A program made the translations under genes and the position numbers. Shown one piece after another: positions 27,203 through 38,925 of a stretch of 64,000 nt of DNA. Below the pieces are notes generated by a model. That model searched no databases. It saw only the letters and a list, made by a program, of their open reading frames with translations, and was not told the DNA's origin. Origin of the DNA: Kribbella antiqua (GTDB lineage Bacteria > Actinomycetota > Actinomycetes > Propionibacteriales > Kribbellaceae); NCBI RefSeq assembly GCF_004345665.1, contig NZ_SLWR01000003.1, forward strand, positions 310,001 to 374,000, given 5' to 3'. The first letter of the stretch is position 1; every line of letters begins with the position of its first letter.

Positions 27203-28504
27203 ATGTTGACCCCGGTGCTGTCCGACAACTGGGACCAGATCCGCTCCTGGCAGCTGGCGTCGTACCAGCGACAGGGCGGGTACGACGCACTCCGTACGGC
27301 GCTGCGGATGCAGCCGGCCGACGTGGTCACCGCCGTCAAGGACTCGGGGCTGCGCGGCCGTGGCGGCGCGGGCTTCCCGACCGGGATGAAGTGGTCGTTC
27401 ATCCCGCAGGACAACCCGAAGCCGAAGTACCTGGTGGTGAACGCGGACGAGTCCGAGCCGGGCACCTGCAAGGACATCCCGCTGATGCTCGCCTCGCCGC
27501 ACACGCTGGTCGAGGGCGTCGTCATCGCGTCGTACGCGATCCGCGCCTCGGTCGCGTTCATCTATGTCCGCGGTGAGGTGCTGCACGTGATCCGCCGGCT
27601 GCAGCAGGCGGTCGAGGAGGCCAAGGCCGCCGGTTTCATCGGCCAGAACATCCTCGGCAGCGGCTACGACCTGGACGTGGTCGTGCATGCCGGCGCCGGT
27701 GCGTACATCTGCGGCGAGGAGACGGCGCTGCTCGACTCGCTGGAAGGCCGTCGCGGTCAACCCCGGCTGCGTCCTCCCTTCCCGGCCGTGGCCGGTCTGT
27801 ACGGCTGCCCCACTGTGATCAACAACGTCGAGTCGATCGCGTCCGTTCCCGCCATCATCAAGAACGGCGCCGACTGGTTCTCCTCGATGGGCACCGAGAA
27901 ATCCAAGGGGATGACGCTGTACTCGCTGTCCGGGCACGTCGCCCGGCCGGGTCAGTACGAGGCGCCGCTGGGTATCACGCTGCGGCAGCTGCTCGACCTG
28001 GCCGGCGGCGTCCGCGAAGGACACGAGCTGAAGTTCTGGACGCCGGGTGGTTCGTCGACGCCGCTGCTGACTGCCGACCACCTCGACGTACCGCTGGACT
28101 ACGAGGGTGTCGGTTCGGTCGGCTCGATGCTGGGCACGAAGGCGCTGCAGATCTTCGACGAGACCACCTGTGTGGTTCGCGCCGTACTGCGCTGGACCGA
28201 GTTCTACAAGCACGAGTCCTGTGGCAAGTGCACGCCGTGCCGTGAGGGCACGTGGTGGCTGGTGCAGATCCTGGAGCGGCTGGAGCACGGCAAGGGCACC
28301 GAGGAGGACCTCGACACCCTGCTGGACCTGTGCGAGAACATCCTCGGCCGGTCCTTCTGCGCGCTCGGTGACGGTGCGACCAGCCCGATCACCAGCTCGA
28401 TCCAGTACTTCAAGGACGAGTACCTGGCGCACTTCGAGAACGGCGGCTGCCCGTTCGACCCGATGGCAAGCACTGTCTTCGCTACCGCTGGAGCAAGCGC
28501 ATGA
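27203..28504 (+). CDS. nuoF: NADH-quinone oxidoreductase subunit F
   Basis: 433-residue NADH-oxidising subunit with FMN and cluster N3. [16 protein letters not shown] is the NADH/FMN glycine-rich loop and [12 protein letters not shown] the second nucleotide motif. The 4Fe-4S ligands are in [11 protein letters not shown] plus a later Cys in FCALGDGA. It receives electrons from NADH and passes them to NuoG. The AGGAGG of the ribosome site lies in the end of nuoE. Confidence 0.97.
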   Translation: MLTPVLSDNWDQIRSWQLASYQRQGGYDALRTALRMQPADVVTAVKDSGLRGRGGAGFPTGMKWSFIPQDNPKPKYLVVNADESEPGTCKDIPLMLASPHTLVEGVVIASYAIRASVAFIYVRGEVLHVIRRLQQAVEEAKAAGFIGQNILGSGYDLDVVVHAGAGAYICGEETALLDSLEGRRGQPRLRPPFPAVAGLYGCPTVINNVESIASVPAIIKNGADWFSSMGTEKSKGMTLYSLSGHVARPGQYEAPLGITLRQLLDLAGGVREGHELKFWTPGGSSTPLLTADHLDVPLDYEGVGSVGSMLGTKALQIFDETTCVVRAVLRWTEFYKHESCGKCTPCREGTWWLVQILERLEHGKGTEEDLDTLLDLCENILGRSFCALGDGATSPITSSIQYFKDEYLAHFENGGCPFDPMASTVFATAGASA

Positions 28505-30930
28505 CGATCCAAGCGAACCCGCCGGCCGGTGCCGAGGTGGAACGCACCGATCTGGTGACGGTCACCATCGACGACATCGAGGTGAAGGTTCCGAAGAACA
28601 GCCTGGCGATCCGGGCGGCCGAGCAGATCGGCATCCAGATCCCGCGGTTCTGCGACCACCCGCTGCTCGACCCGGTCGGCGCCTGCCGCCAGTGCCTGGT
28701 CGAGGTCGTTGACGCGGGCAACGGTCGCGGCATGCCGAAGCCGCAGGCGTCCTGCACGCTGACGGTTGCCGACGGCATGGTGATCCGCACCCAGGTGACG
28801 TCCCCCGTCGCGGACAAGGCGCAGCACGGGAACATGGAGTTCCTGCTGATCAACCACCCGCTGGACTGCCCGGTCTGCGACAAGGGCGGCGAGTGCCCGC
28901 TGCAGAACCAGGCGATGACCAACGGCCGCGGCGAGACCCGGTTCACCGAGATCAAGCGGACCTACCCGAAGCCGATCAACATCTCGGCCGAGGTGCTGCT
29001 GGACCGCGAGCGCTGCGTGCTCTGCGCCCGCTGCACCCGGTTCTCCGAGCAGATCGCCGGCGACCCGTTCATCGCGCTGGTCGAGCGGGGTGCGCTGCAG
29101 CAGGTCGGCATCTACGAGAAGGAGCCGTTCGAGAGCTACTTCTCCGGCAACACCATCCAGATCTGCCCGGTGGGTGCGCTGACGAGTGCGGCGTACCGGT
29201 TCCGGTCCCGGCCGTTCGACCTGGTATCGGTTCCGTCGGTGGCGGAGCACGACTCCTCCGGTGCGGCGATCCGGGTCGACTACCGGCGCGGCAAGGTGAT
29301 GCGCCGGCTGGCCGGTGACGACGCCGAGGTCAACGAGGAGTGGATCTCCGACAAGGACCGGTTCGCGTTCAACTACGCGTCCACCGGTGACCGGCTGACC
29401 CACCCGCTGATCCGTGAGGACGGCGAGCTGCGGCCGGCGTCCTGGCCGGAGGCGCTGACTTTCGCCGCGGAGAAGCTGACCGCGGCCCGCGGCAACGCGG
29501 CGGTGTTGACCGGCGGGCGGCTGACGCTCGAGGACTCCTACGCCTACTCGAAGTTCGCGCGGGTCGCCCTCGGCACCAACGACATCGATTTCCGGGCCCG
29601 CCCGCACTCCGGCGAGGAGGCCGACTTCCTCGCCGCCGCGGTGGCCGGGACCGGCCTGAGTACGACGTTCTCCGACCTGGAGAAGGCCGGATCGGTGCTG
29701 CTCGTCGGGTTCGAGCCCGAGGAGGAGGCGCCGTCGGTGTTCCTGCGCCTGCGCAAGGGCGTCCGCGCGCACGGGACCAAGGTGTTCACGGTCGCGGCGT
29801 ACGCGTCCCGCGGCATCGAGAAGCTGGACGGTGTCGTCGTGCACGCCTCGCCGGGCACCGAGGCCGCCGTACTGAGTGATCTCGGGAACGCCGGTGAGGC
29901 CGGGGCCGCGGCGCTGGGTTCGCTGGGGTCCGACTCGATCATCGTCCTGGGTGAGCGGCTGGCAGCTGTGCCGGGTGGCTACTCGACCGCGCTGCGGCTC
30001 GCCCTCGACACGGGTGCTCAGCTGGCGTGGATCCCGCGTCGTGCGGGTGACCGCGGTGCGCTCGAAGCCGGCTGCCTGCCGGGGCTGCTGCCCGGTGGCC
30101 GACTGGTGACGGACCCGCAGGCCCGGGTCGACATGCAGGCCGCGTGGGGTGTGGAGAACCTGCCGGCCTCGGTCGGCAAGGACCTCACCGAGATCATCGC
30201 GAGTGCGGGATCCCTGCAGGCGCTGGTGGTCGCGGGTGTCGAGATCGACGACCTGCCGGACCCGGCGGCGGCCCTGGCCGCGCTCGAGGCAGCGCCGTTC
30301 GTGGTCAGCTTCGAGGTTCGCAACTCGCAGGTGACCGAGCATGCCGACGTCGTCTTCCCGGTGGTTCCGCCGGCGGAGAAGGACGGCACCTTCGTCAACT
30401 GGGAGGGTCGCGAGCGGCCGTTCCCCGTCGTACTGAAGGTTCCGGCCGCGATGCCCGATGTCCGGGCGCTGGCCGCGCTGGCGCAGGAGATGGGCCTGCC
30501 CCTCGGGTTCAGCACTCCGGCCGGCGCGAAGAAGGAGTACGACGAGCTCGGCCGCTGGGACGGCGAGCGGGCGCAGGAGCCGACGTACAAGGCCGGCCCG
30601 GCGCTCGGCGCGTTCGACTCGACCCGGCTCGCGACCTGGCGGATGCTGATCGACGACAGCCGCGCGAACGACGGTGAGCCGCACCTGAGCGCCACCGCGC
30701 GGAAGCCGGTCGCCCGGATCTCGCTCACCACCGCGCACCGGGTCGGTGTCGCCGATGGCGACGAGCTGGTGATCAGCACCGACGCGGGCTCGATCCGGCT
30801 GCCGGTCGTGATCACCCCGATGACCGACAACGTGGTGTGGCTGCCGACCAACTCGGCCGACTCGCACGTACGCCGGTCGCTGCACGCAGACCATGGCTCG
30901 ATCGTGACGATCGCCGGAGGGAACGCATGA
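28501..30930 (+). CDS. nuoG: NADH-quinone oxidoreductase subunit G
   Basis: 809-residue subunit carrying the electron wire of the peripheral arm. The N-terminal 2Fe-2S domain contains [16 protein letters not shown] and a later Cys. Next comes the His/Cys cluster site [13 protein letters not shown], then [13 protein letters not shown] with the distal CPVGALTS. A molybdopterin-oxidoreductase-like domain that no longer binds the cofactor fills the rest. It overlaps nuoF and nuoH by ATGA. Confidence 0.96.
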   Translation: MTIQANPPAGAEVERTDLVTVTIDDIEVKVPKNSLAIRAAEQIGIQIPRFCDHPLLDPVGACRQCLVEVVDAGNGRGMPKPQASCTLTVADGMVIRTQVTSPVADKAQHGNMEFLLINHPLDCPVCDKGGECPLQNQAMTNGRGETRFTEIKRTYPKPINISAEVLLDRERCVLCARCTRFSEQIAGDPFIALVERGALQQVGIYEKEPFESYFSGNTIQICPVGALTSAAYRFRSRPFDLVSVPSVAEHDSSGAAIRVDYRRGKVMRRLAGDDAEVNEEWISDKDRFAFNYASTGDRLTHPLIREDGELRPASWPEALTFAAEKLTAARGNAAVLTGGRLTLEDSYAYSKFARVALGTNDIDFRARPHSGEEADFLAAAVAGTGLSTTFSDLEKAGSVLLVGFEPEEEAPSVFLRLRKGVRAHGTKVFTVAAYASRGIEKLDGVVVHASPGTEAAVLSDLGNAGEAGAAALGSLGSDSIIVLGERLAAVPGGYSTALRLALDTGAQLAWIPRRAGDRGALEAGCLPGLLPGGRLVTDPQARVDMQAAWGVENLPASVGKDLTEIIASAGSLQALVVAGVEIDDLPDPAAALAALEAAPFVVSFEVRNSQVTEHADVVFPVVPPAEKDGTFVNWEGRERPFPVVLKVPAAMPDVRALAALAQEMGLPLGFSTPAGAKKEYDELGRWDGERAQEPTYKAGPALGAFDSTRLATWRMLIDDSRANDGEPHLSATARKPVARISLTTAHRVGVADGDELVISTDAGSIRLPVVITPMTDNVVWLPTNSADSHVRRSLHADHGSIVTIAGGNA

Positions 30931-32255
30931 ACATCCCGCTCGCGACACCGGATGCCGGCTTCGGGCACGACCCGTGGTGGGTCATCGGCCTGAAGGTGCT
31001 GCTGGTCTTCGTCTTCCTGGTCGTGCTGACACTGTTCAACATCTGGTGGGAGCGCCGGGTGGTGGCCCGGATGCAGCACCGGATCGGCCCGAACGTGCAC
31101 GGACCGCAGGGTCTGCTGCAGTCGCTGGCCGACGGTATGAAGCTGATGTTCAAGGAAGACCTGATGCCGAAGGGCGTCGACAAGGTCGTCTTCATCGCCG
31201 CGCCGGTGATCGTGTCGATCCCGGCCTTCCTGACCTTCGCGGTGATCCCGTTCGGGCCGACGGTGAAGATCCCGTTCACCGACACCTACACCCGGCTGCA
31301 GATCACCGACATCCCAGTCTCGGTGCTGTACGTGATGGCGGTCGCCTCGATCGGCATCTACGGCATCGTGCTCGGCGGCTGGTCGTCCAACTCGACGTAC
31401 TCGCTGCTCGGTGGCCTGCGGTCCAGCGCGCAGATGATCTCCTACGAGGTCGCGATGGGCCTGGCGCTGGTGACGGTGTTCCTGTTCGCCGGCTCGCTCT
31501 CCACCTCGGAGATCGTCGCGGCGCAGGGTTCGCACCAGTCGATCAGCCTGTTCGGCGCGGACATCCCGATCCCGGGCTGGTACGCGTTCCTGCTGTTCCC
31601 GTCGTTCGTGATCTACGTGATCTCGATGATCGGCGAGACGAACCGGGCGCCGTTCGACCTGCCGGAGGCCGAAGGCGAGCTGGTGGCCGGCTTCCTGACC
31701 GAGTACTCGTCGATGAAGTACGCGATGTTCTTCCTGGCCGAGTACATCAACATGGCGACCGTGTCGGCGCTGGCCACCACGCTGTTCCTCGGCGGGTACC
31801 GGGCGCCGTGGCCGATCTCGCTGTGGGACGGCGCGAACTCCGGCTACTGGCCGGTGCTGTGGTTCGTCGGCAAGCTGATGTGCTTCATCTTCTTCTACAT
31901 CTGGCTGCGCGGAACGCTGCCGCGACTGCGCTACGACCAGTTCATGAAGCTGGGCTGGAAGATCCTGATCCCGGTCTCGCTGGGCTGGATCCTGCTGGTC
32001 GCCACCGTCCGCGCGGTCGGCCGGGAGACCACTTTCAGCCGTACGACGTTGCTGGTGGCCGCGGGGGTGGTCCTGCTGATCGCGATCGTGACCATGTTCA
32101 TCCCGCAGAAGCCCAAGCCAGAGAAGACGACCGAGGAGGACCGGGCGAAGGACTTCGACGCCTTCGCCGGCGGCTTCCCGGTGCCACCACCGCTCGTTCA
32201 CACGCCGAGCCGAAGCGAGACTGACACCCGTAGCAAGGAAGGCAGCCGTGGCTAG
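30927..32255 (+). CDS. nuoH: NADH-quinone oxidoreductase subunit H
   Basis: 442-residue membrane subunit joining the arms and lining the quinone channel. It has about eight helices and the conserved loops [21 protein letters not shown] and [20 protein letters not shown], with the Glu-rich channel entrance. The 70-residue charged C-terminal tail is an actinobacterial extension. It ends 8 nt inside nuoI. Confidence 0.96.
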   Translation: MNIPLATPDAGFGHDPWWVIGLKVLLVFVFLVVLTLFNIWWERRVVARMQHRIGPNVHGPQGLLQSLADGMKLMFKEDLMPKGVDKVVFIAAPVIVSIPAFLTFAVIPFGPTVKIPFTDTYTRLQITDIPVSVLYVMAVASIGIYGIVLGGWSSNSTYSLLGGLRSSAQMISYEVAMGLALVTVFLFAGSLSTSEIVAAQGSHQSISLFGADIPIPGWYAFLLFPSFVIYVISMIGETNRAPFDLPEAEGELVAGFLTEYSSMKYAMFFLAEYINMATVSALATTLFLGGYRAPWPISLWDGANSGYWPVLWFVGKLMCFIFFYIWLRGTLPRLRYDQFMKLGWKILIPVSLGWILLVATVRAVGRETTFSRTTLLVAAGVVLLIAIVTMFIPQKPKPEKTTEEDRAKDFDAFAGGFPVPPPLVHTPSRSETDTRSKEGSRG

Positions 32256-32799
32256 TGTCAAAGAGTCCCTCTGGGACCCGGTAGCCGGGTTCGGGGTCAC
32301 CTTCCGGACGATGTTCCGCAAGGTGTTCACCGAGCAGTACCCGTTCGAGAAGAAGCCGACCGCGCCACGCTTCCACGGCAGGCACCAGCTGAACCGCTGG
32401 CCGGACGGTCTGGAGAAGTGCATCGGCTGCGAGCTCTGCGCGTGGGCCTGCCCGGCGGACGCGATCTATGTCGAAGGCGCCGACAACACAGAGGGCGGCC
32501 GCATGTCGCCCGGTGAGCGCTACGGCCGCGTCTACCAGATCAACTACCTGCGCTGCATCCTCTGCGGTCTGTGCATCGAGGCCTGCCCGACCCGGGCGCT
32601 CACGATGACGAACGAGTACGAGCTGGCCGACACCACCCGCGAGTCCCTCATCTACGAGAAGAAGGACCTGCTGGCGCCGCTGCTGCCGGGCATGCAGGAG
32701 CCGCCGCACGAGATGCAGCTCGGCACCACCGAGAAGGACTACTACCTCGGGCTCACCGGCGCGGCCGCCGTACCCGCCGAGGGTGGTGACGGCAAATGA
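32248..32799 (+). CDS. nuoI: NADH-quinone oxidoreductase subunit I
   Basis: 183-residue ferredoxin-like subunit with two 4Fe-4S clusters (N6a, N6b). Ligands are Cys58, 61, 64 and 68 ([12 protein letters not shown]) and Cys103, 106, 109 and 113 ([12 protein letters not shown]). It starts with GTG inside the nuoH tail and has a C-terminal extension of about 50 residues. It hands electrons to NuoB. Confidence 0.97.
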   Translation: MASVKESLWDPVAGFGVTFRTMFRKVFTEQYPFEKKPTAPRFHGRHQLNRWPDGLEKCIGCELCAWACPADAIYVEGADNTEGGRMSPGERYGRVYQINYLRCILCGLCIEACPTRALTMTNEYELADTTRESLIYEKKDLLAPLLPGMQEPPHEMQLGTTEKDYYLGLTGAAAVPAEGGDGK

Positions 32800-33641
32800 T
32801 CGGCCTGGTGACCGGATCGCAGGTCGCGTTCTGGATGCTGGCGCCGATCATGGTGCTGGCCGCGATCGCGATGGTGCTGGTCCGCAAGGCGGTGCACTCG
32901 GCGCTGCTGCTGGCGACGGTGATGGTCTGCCTGGCCGTCCAGTACGCCGCTCAGGACGCGCCGTTCCTGTTCGCCGTTCAGATCATCGTCTACACCGGCG
33001 CGATCCTGATGCTGTTCCTGTTCGTGCTGATGCTGGTCGGTGTGGACGCGTCCGACTCCCTGGTGGAGACGATTCGCGGTCAGCGGCTGCTTGCCGGCGT
33101 GGGCTTCCTCGGGATCGCGATCCTGCTGATCTCGGCCATCGGCAACGCGGTGTACGGCGACCCGGTCGGCCTGGGTGACGCCCAGCCGGACGGGAACCCG
33201 AAGGGGATCGCGCAGCTGCTGTTCGGCAAGTACGTGTTCGCCTTCGAGGTGACCTCGGCGCTGCTGATCACCGCGGCACTCGGCGCAATGATGCTGGCGC
33301 ACCGCGAGCGGCTGACCAAGAAGAAGACGCAGCGCGAGTTCGCCGAGGAGCGCATCCGCAAGTACGCCGAGTCCGGCGTCCACCCGGGTCCGCTGCCGAC
33401 TCCCGGCGTACTGGCCCGGCACAACGCGGTCGACACGCCCGCGCTGCTGCCGGACGGTTCGATCGCACCGACCTCGGTTTCGCGGGTGCTGCAGGCTCGT
33501 GGCACCGTGTTCCCCGAAGCCGAGGAGCGCGCGGAGCTCGAGACGGTTCGCGAGATCAGCGAAGGCGACCCCGGCGACAAGGTCCCGTCCGAGCCTGAGA
33601 GCACGGATCTCTCCGGGTATGGCGAAGGAGACAAGCTGTGA
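32796..33641 (+). CDS. nuoJ: NADH-quinone oxidoreductase subunit J
   Basis: 281 residues. The N-terminal 170 hold five helices with the family pattern [20 protein letters not shown] and the pi-bulge helix region. After the last helix comes an unusually long cytoplasmic tail of about 115 residues rich in E and P, typical of actinobacterial NuoJ and absent in E. coli. ATGA overlaps at both ends couple it to nuoI and nuoK. Confidence 0.95.
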   Translation: MIGLVTGSQVAFWMLAPIMVLAAIAMVLVRKAVHSALLLATVMVCLAVQYAAQDAPFLFAVQIIVYTGAILMLFLFVLMLVGVDASDSLVETIRGQRLLAGVGFLGIAILLISAIGNAVYGDPVGLGDAQPDGNPKGIAQLLFGKYVFAFEVTSALLITAALGAMMLAHRERLTKKKTQREFAEERIRKYAESGVHPGPLPTPGVLARHNAVDTPALLPDGSIAPTSVSRVLQARGTVFPEAEERAELETVREISEGDPGDKVPSEPESTDLSGYGEGDKL

Positions 33642-33937
33642 CAACCGAGCCGTACATCGTGCTCGCGGCGATTCTCTTCAGCATCGGTGCATTGGGTGTG
33701 CTGGTGCGGCGTAACGCCATCGTCGTCTTCATGTGTGTCGAGCTGATGCTGAACGCGACCAACCTCGCGTTCGTCAGCTTCGCCCGTCAGCACGGCAACC
33801 TCGACGGCCAGATCGCCGCCTTCTTCGTGATGGTGGTGGCCGCGGCCGAGGTGGTCATCGGGCTGGCGATCATCATGGCCATCTTCCGCACCCGTCGCTC
33901 GGCCTCGGTCGACGACGCCAACCTGCTCAAGTACTGA
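33638..33937 (+). CDS. nuoK: NADH-quinone oxidoreductase subunit K
   Basis: 99-residue three-helix subunit. The two conserved membrane glutamates of the proton path are present in [15 protein letters not shown] and [12 protein letters not shown]. It starts with GTG overlapping the nuoJ stop. Confidence 0.97.
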   Translation: MTTEPYIVLAAILFSIGALGVLVRRNAIVVFMCVELMLNATNLAFVSFARQHGNLDGQIAAFFVMVVAAAEVVIGLAIIMAIFRTRRSASVDDANLLKY

Positions 33938-33947
33938 GGTATCACCG

Positions 33948-35819
33948 ATGAGTCATGAGCTGACGTGGCTGCTGGTGGCAGTCCCGGCCGTGTCCGCGGC
34001 GATCCTGCTGCTCGGTGGCAAGGCCACCAACGCGTGGGGTCACCTGCTCGGCACGCTGGCGCCGCTGATCTCCTTCGCGTTCGGCGTCGTCCTGTTCGTC
34101 CAGATGATGGGCAAAGCGACGGAGGAGCGATCCGAGACGGTCCGGCTGTTCGAGTGGTTCTCGGTCGGCAGTATCAAGGTGGACTTCACCCTGCTGATCG
34201 ACCCGCTGTCGATCCTGTTCGTGCTGCTGATCACCGGTGTGGGTTCGCTGATCCACATCTACTCGATCGGCTACATGGCACACGATCCGCGCCGCCGCCG
34301 GTTCTTCGGCTACCTGAACCTGTTCATCGCGGCGATGCTCTTGCTGGTACTCGCGGCCGACTACCTGCTGGTGTTCGTCGGCTGGGAGGGTGTCGGCCTG
34401 GCGTCGTACCTGCTGATCGGGTTCTGGCAGCACAAGGACTCGGCCGCGGTCGCCGCGAAGAAGGCGTTCGTGGTGAACCGGGTCGGTGACATCGGACTGT
34501 CCCTTGCGGTGATGAGCATGTGGGCACTGTTCGGCACGTCCGCCTTCGCAGGAGTGAACGCCGGCGCCGAGCACGTCTCGTCCACCTGGGCCACGCTGCT
34601 CGGCCTGATGCTGCTGCTGGCCGCCTGCGGTAAGTCCGCGCAGGTGCCGCTGCAGTCCTGGCTGCTGGACGCGATGGAGGGCCCGACCCCGGTGTCGGCG
34701 CTGATCCACGCGGCGACCATGGTCACCGCGGGCGTCTACCTGGTGACCCGCTCGCACGCGATCTACGAGCAGACCGACGCGGCCTCGACCGCGGTGGTGA
34801 TCGTCGGTACGGTGACCGCGCTGGCCGGTGCCATCATCGGTTGCGCCAAGGACGACATCAAGAAGGCGCTGGCCGGTTCGACCATGAGCCAGATCGGCTA
34901 CATGATGCTCGCCGCCGGCCTCGGCCCGGCCGGGTACGTGTTCGCGATCTTCCACCTGCTCACCCACGGCTTCTTCAAGGCGAACATGTTCCTCGGCGCC
35001 GGCTCGGTGATGCACGGCGTGAACGACGACGTGAACATGCGCCACTACGGCGCCCTGCGGACGCCGATGAAGATCACCTTCGTCACCTTCGCGTTCGGCT
35101 ACCTGGCCATCCTCGGCATCCCGCCGTTCGCCGGCTTCTTCAGCAAGGACAAGATCATCGAGGCCGCGTTCGCGGACAACACGGTGATCGGGTTGTGCGC
35201 CCTGCTCGGCGCCGGCATCACCGCGTTCTACATGACCCGGGTGATGCTGATGACGTTCTTCGGCAAGAAGCGCTGGGCCGACGACGTGCACCCGCACGAG
35301 TCGCCCGCGGTGATGACGTGGCCGCTGATCATCCTGGCCGCTCTCTCGCTGGCCGGCGGCGCGCTGTACTTCGCCGGGCACTGGATCGTGAACTGGCTGG
35401 AGCCGGTGGTCGGCGTAGAGGAGCACCACCCGCCGGTCAGCGCGGCGGTGATGACGCTGATCACCCTCGCGGTGGTTGCCGTCGGCATCGTGATCTCCGT
35501 GCTGATGTACCGCCGGGACATCCCGCGCGAGGCGCCGGTCAAGGTCTCGCCGGCCACCACCTTCGCCCGTCGTGACCTGTACGGCGACGCGCTGAACGAG
35601 GCGGTCCTGATGCGCCCGGGCCAGTACCTCACCCGAACGCTGGTCTGGCTGGACAACCGTGGTGTGGACGGCCTGGTGAACGGGCTGGCCGCACTGTTCG
35701 GCGGGCTGTCCGGCCGGCTCCGCCGGTTCCAGACGGGCTTCGTTCGCTCCTACGCACTCAGCATGGTCTTCGGCGCCGCATTCGTGGTCGTCGCCCTCCT
35801 CGCGGTGAGGTTGTCGTGA
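33948..35819 (+). CDS. nuoL: NADH-quinone oxidoreductase subunit L
   Basis: 623-residue antiporter-like proton pump at the end of the membrane arm. It contains the family core [16 protein letters not shown], the proton-path glutamate in [18 protein letters not shown], and the lysine and histidine motifs [19 protein letters not shown] and [14 protein letters not shown]. The C-terminal region forms the long lateral helix. It overlaps nuoM (GTGA). Confidence 0.97.
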   Translation: MSHELTWLLVAVPAVSAAILLLGGKATNAWGHLLGTLAPLISFAFGVVLFVQMMGKATEERSETVRLFEWFSVGSIKVDFTLLIDPLSILFVLLITGVGSLIHIYSIGYMAHDPRRRRFFGYLNLFIAAMLLLVLAADYLLVFVGWEGVGLASYLLIGFWQHKDSAAVAAKKAFVVNRVGDIGLSLAVMSMWALFGTSAFAGVNAGAEHVSSTWATLLGLMLLLAACGKSAQVPLQSWLLDAMEGPTPVSALIHAATMVTAGVYLVTRSHAIYEQTDAASTAVVIVGTVTALAGAIIGCAKDDIKKALAGSTMSQIGYMMLAAGLGPAGYVFAIFHLLTHGFFKANMFLGAGSVMHGVNDDVNMRHYGALRTPMKITFVTFAFGYLAILGIPPFAGFFSKDKIIEAAFADNTVIGLCALLGAGITAFYMTRVMLMTFFGKKRWADDVHPHESPAVMTWPLIILAALSLAGGALYFAGHWIVNWLEPVVGVEEHHPPVSAAVMTLITLAVVAVGIVISVLMYRRDIPREAPVKVSPATTFARRDLYGDALNEAVLMRPGQYLTRTLVWLDNRGVDGLVNGLAALFGGLSGRLRRFQTGFVRSYALSMVFGAAFVVVALLAVRLS

Positions 35820-37339
35820 ACATCGGTTGGCTGACCCTGTTACTGCTCCTGCCGTTCGTCGGGGCCATCGCGACGATGCTGGTGCCCAAGGCGAAGGCGC
35901 TGCTGTCCAAGCAGGTCGCGCTCGGGTTCTCGCTCGTCACTCTGGTGCTCGCCGCGGTCATCGCGATCGGGTACCAGCAGAACGGCGCCGCGGATTACGC
36001 CGAGTCGCACACCTGGATCGAAGCCTTCGGTGCGCACTACGCGCTCGGCCTGGACGGCGTCGGCGTCGTACTGGTGGTGCTGACCGCGCTGCTCACGCCG
36101 ATCGTGATCGTCGCCTCCTGGAACGACGCGCAGAACGGCCGCTGGTCGGAGAAGTCCTTCTTCGCCTGGATCCTCGGCCTCGAGGCGCTGTCGATCGGCG
36201 TGTTCGCCGCCACCGACGTGTTCCTGTTCTACGTCCTGTTCGAGGCCACGCTGATCCCGATGTACTTCCTGATCGGTGGCTTCGGCGGTGCGCAGCGCTC
36301 GTACGCCGCGGTGAAGTTCCTGCTCTACTCGCTGCTCGGCGGTCTGCTGATGCTGGCCTCGGTGGTCGGGCTGTACGTCCTGTCCGCCCGCGCCGGCGAC
36401 CCGTCGTACCTGCTGAGTGACCTGGTCAAGCTGGACATCAGCCAGAACACCGAGCGGTGGCTGTTCCTCGGCTTCTTCTTCGCCTTCGCGGTGAAGGCGC
36501 CGATGGTGCCGTTCCACACCTGGCTGCCGGACGCCGCCGCTGAGGCGACGCCGGGCACCTCGGTGCTGCTGGTCGGCATCCTGGACAAGATCGGCACCTT
36601 CGGGATGATCCGGTTCTGCCTGGGCCTGTTCCCGAACGCGTCCGAGTGGGCCACGCCGGTCGTCTTGGTGCTGGCCCTGATCTCGGTCCTGTACGGCGCT
36701 CTGGTCGCGATCGGCCAGACCGACATCAAGCGGCTGATCGCGTACACCTCGATCTCGCACTTCGGCTTCATCGTGATGGGCATCTTCGCGCTGACGTCGC
36801 AGGGCCTGACCGGGTCGACGCTGTACATGTTCAACCACGGCCTCTCCACTGCCGCGCTGTTCCTGGTCGCCGGGTACCTGATCTCCCGGCGCGGGTCCGC
36901 GCGGATCGCCGACTACGGCGGTGTCGAGAAGGTGGCGCCAGTGCTTGCCGGTACGTTCCTGTTCGCCGGCCTGTCCAGCCTGGCGCTGCCCGGCCTGTCG
37001 CCGTTCATCTCCGAGTTCATGGTGCTGGCCGGCACCTTCAGCCGGCACAAGGTGCTCGCGGTGATCGCGGTGGTCGGTATCGTGCTGGCCGCGCTCTACA
37101 TCCTGATCATGTACCAACGCCTGATGACCGGGCCGGTCCGGGACGGGATCGACAAGCTGAAGGACCTGAACGTGCGTGAGGTGGCCGCGATCGCGCCGCT
37201 CGCCGTTCTGATCATCGGCCTGGGGATCTTCCCGAAGCCGGTGGTGGACATCATCAAGCCCGCGGTGGAGTCGACGATGCAGCGCGTGGGTGTCACTGAC
37301 AAGGCTCCGGAGATCCCCGTGACGGAGGGACAGAAGTGA
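35816..37339 (+). CDS. nuoM: NADH-quinone oxidoreductase subunit M
   Basis: 507-residue antiporter-like pump. The signatures are [40 protein letters not shown] and [19 protein letters not shown], with the conserved Glu and Lys of the proton path. Starts with GTG and overlaps both neighbours. Confidence 0.97.
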   Translation: MNIGWLTLLLLLPFVGAIATMLVPKAKALLSKQVALGFSLVTLVLAAVIAIGYQQNGAADYAESHTWIEAFGAHYALGLDGVGVVLVVLTALLTPIVIVASWNDAQNGRWSEKSFFAWILGLEALSIGVFAATDVFLFYVLFEATLIPMYFLIGGFGGAQRSYAAVKFLLYSLLGGLLMLASVVGLYVLSARAGDPSYLLSDLVKLDISQNTERWLFLGFFFAFAVKAPMVPFHTWLPDAAAEATPGTSVLLVGILDKIGTFGMIRFCLGLFPNASEWATPVVLVLALISVLYGALVAIGQTDIKRLIAYTSISHFGFIVMGIFALTSQGLTGSTLYMFNHGLSTAALFLVAGYLISRRGSARIADYGGVEKVAPVLAGTFLFAGLSSLALPGLSPFISEFMVLAGTFSRHKVLAVIAVVGIVLAALYILIMYQRLMTGPVRDGIDKLKDLNVREVAAIAPLAVLIIGLGIFPKPVVDIIKPAVESTMQRVGVTDKAPEIPVTEGQK

Positions 37340-38925
37340 TCGCGCAGATTCTGCCGCTGGCGGACTTCACCGCGCCGAAGATCGAGTACGGCGAACTCGC
37401 CCCGCTGCTCGTCGTGTTCGGCGCGGCCTGTGTCGGTGTGGTCGCCGAGGCGTTCCTGCCGCGGCCGCTGCGGCACATGGTGCAGCTGGCGATCACGGCG
37501 GTGTCCGTCATCGTGGCCGGCGTACTGACCGCGATGCTGATGAGCGAGAAGAAGGAGCTGATCGCCGCGCAGGGCGCGATCTCGGTCGACGGCCCGGCGC
37601 TGTTCACCTGGATCATCCTGCTGGCGCTGACGCTGATCAGCGTGCTGCTGTTCGCCGAGCGCTCGGTCGACGGCGGGCTGTCCGCCTTTGCCGGCCAGGC
37701 GGCCGCCGTACCGGGGTCCGAGGCCGAGCGAGAGGGCACCGCGGCCAAGGTCGAGCACACCGAGGTGTTCCCGCTGACGCTGTTCGCGGTCGGCGGCATG
37801 ATGCTGTTCGCGTCGGCCAACGACCTGCTGGTGCTGTTCGTCGCGCTCGAGGTGTTCTCGCTGCCGCTGTACCTGCTCTGCGGTCTGGCCCGGCGCCGGC
37901 GGCTGATCTCGCAGGAAGCCGCGATGAAGTACTTCCTGCTCGGTGCGTTCGCGTCGGCGTTCCTGCTCTTCGGCATCGCGCTGCTCTACGGGTACGCCGG
38001 GACGATGTCGCTCGGCGGCATCTCCGACGTACTCGCGTCGGACACCGGCGGCGAGGCGCTGCTGCTGGCCGGAACCGGTCTGCTGGGGGTCGGCCTGCTG
38101 TTCAAGGTCGGCGCCGTACCGTTCCACTCCTGGACGCCGGACGTGTACCAGGGTGCGCCGACGCCGGTCACCGGGTTCATGGCGGCCTGCACCAAGATCG
38201 CCGCGTTCATCGGGCTCATGCGGGTCTTCTACGTCGCACTCGGCGGGTCCCGCTGGGACTGGGCGCCGATGATGTGGATCGTCGCCATCCTGACCATGGT
38301 GGTCGGCTCGATCGTCGCGATCACCCAGACCGACGTGAAGCGGATGCTCGCCTACTCGTCGATCGCGCACGCGGGTTTCCTGCTGACCGCGTTCGTCGGG
38401 GTCGCGCAGGCCGCGAACGGCGTACACAACGGGATCACCTCGACCCAGGCGGTGCTGTTCTACCTGGTCTCGTACGGCTTCCCGACCATCGGCGCCTTCG
38501 CGGTCGTCACGCTCGTCCGCGACGCGGGCGGCGAGGCGACGCACCTGTCCCGGTGGGCCGGACTGGGCAAGAAGTCGCCGCTGCTGGCCGGCATCTTCGC
38601 CTTCTTCCTGCTCTCCTTCGCCGGGATCCCGCTGACCGCGGGCTTCACCGGCAAGTGGGCGGTCTTCAGCGCGGCCTGGACCGGTGGCGCGTGGCCTCTG
38701 GTCGTGGTCGCTGTGCTGTCCAGCCTGGTCGCCGCGTTCTTCTACATCCGGGTGATCGTGCTGATGTTCTTCTCCGACCTGCCGGCGGACTCGCCGGACG
38801 TGGCGCTGCCCGGCTGGCAGACCACGAGCGCGGTCGCACTTGGTCTCGCCGCCACGGTGGTTCTCGGTCTGGTTCCCGGGCCGGTGCTCGACCTGGCGGC
38901 CCGAGCGGGTGAGTTCATCCGTTGA
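37336..38925 (+). CDS. nuoN: NADH-quinone oxidoreductase subunit N
   Basis: 529-residue antiporter-like pump. It shows VLFVALEVFSLPLYLLCGLAR, VPFHSWTPDVYQGAPTPVTGF and TQTDVKRMLAYSSIAHAGFLL. A Gly/Ala/Glu-rich cytoplasmic insertion near residues 115-140 (AAVPGSEAEREG) is an actinobacterial feature. Last complex I gene; its stop overlaps the TTG start of the prenyl synthase. Confidence 0.97.
   Translation: MIAQILPLADFTAPKIEYGELAPLLVVFGAACVGVVAEAFLPRPLRHMVQLAITAVSVIVAGVLTAMLMSEKKELIAAQGAISVDGPALFTWIILLALTLISVLLFAERSVDGGLSAFAGQAAAVPGSEAEREGTAAKVEHTEVFPLTLFAVGGMMLFASANDLLVLFVALEVFSLPLYLLCGLARRRRLISQEAAMKYFLLGAFASAFLLFGIALLYGYAGTMSLGGISDVLASDTGGEALLLAGTGLLGVGLLFKVGAVPFHSWTPDVYQGAPTPVTGFMAACTKIAAFIGLMRVFYVALGGSRWDWAPMMWIVAILTMVVGSIVAITQTDVKRMLAYSSIAHAGFLLTAFVGVAQAANGVHNGITSTQAVLFYLVSYGFPTIGAFAVVTLVRDAGGEATHLSRWAGLGKKSPLLAGIFAFFLLSFAGIPLTAGFTGKWAVFSAAWTGGAWPLVVVAVLSSLVAAFFYIRVIVLMFFSDLPADSPDVALPGWQTTSAVALGLAATVVLGLVPGPVLDLAARAGEFIR

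Noticed and set aside
30018-32423. Very long open frame on the minus strand opposite nuoG-nuoH-nuoI (also others opposite nuoL, nuoM, nuoN and nuoD)
   Set aside because: Composition is Arg/His/Gly/Asp-rich without domains, and the plus strand encodes recognised complex I subunits. These frames stay open only because GC-rich third positions suppress stops.
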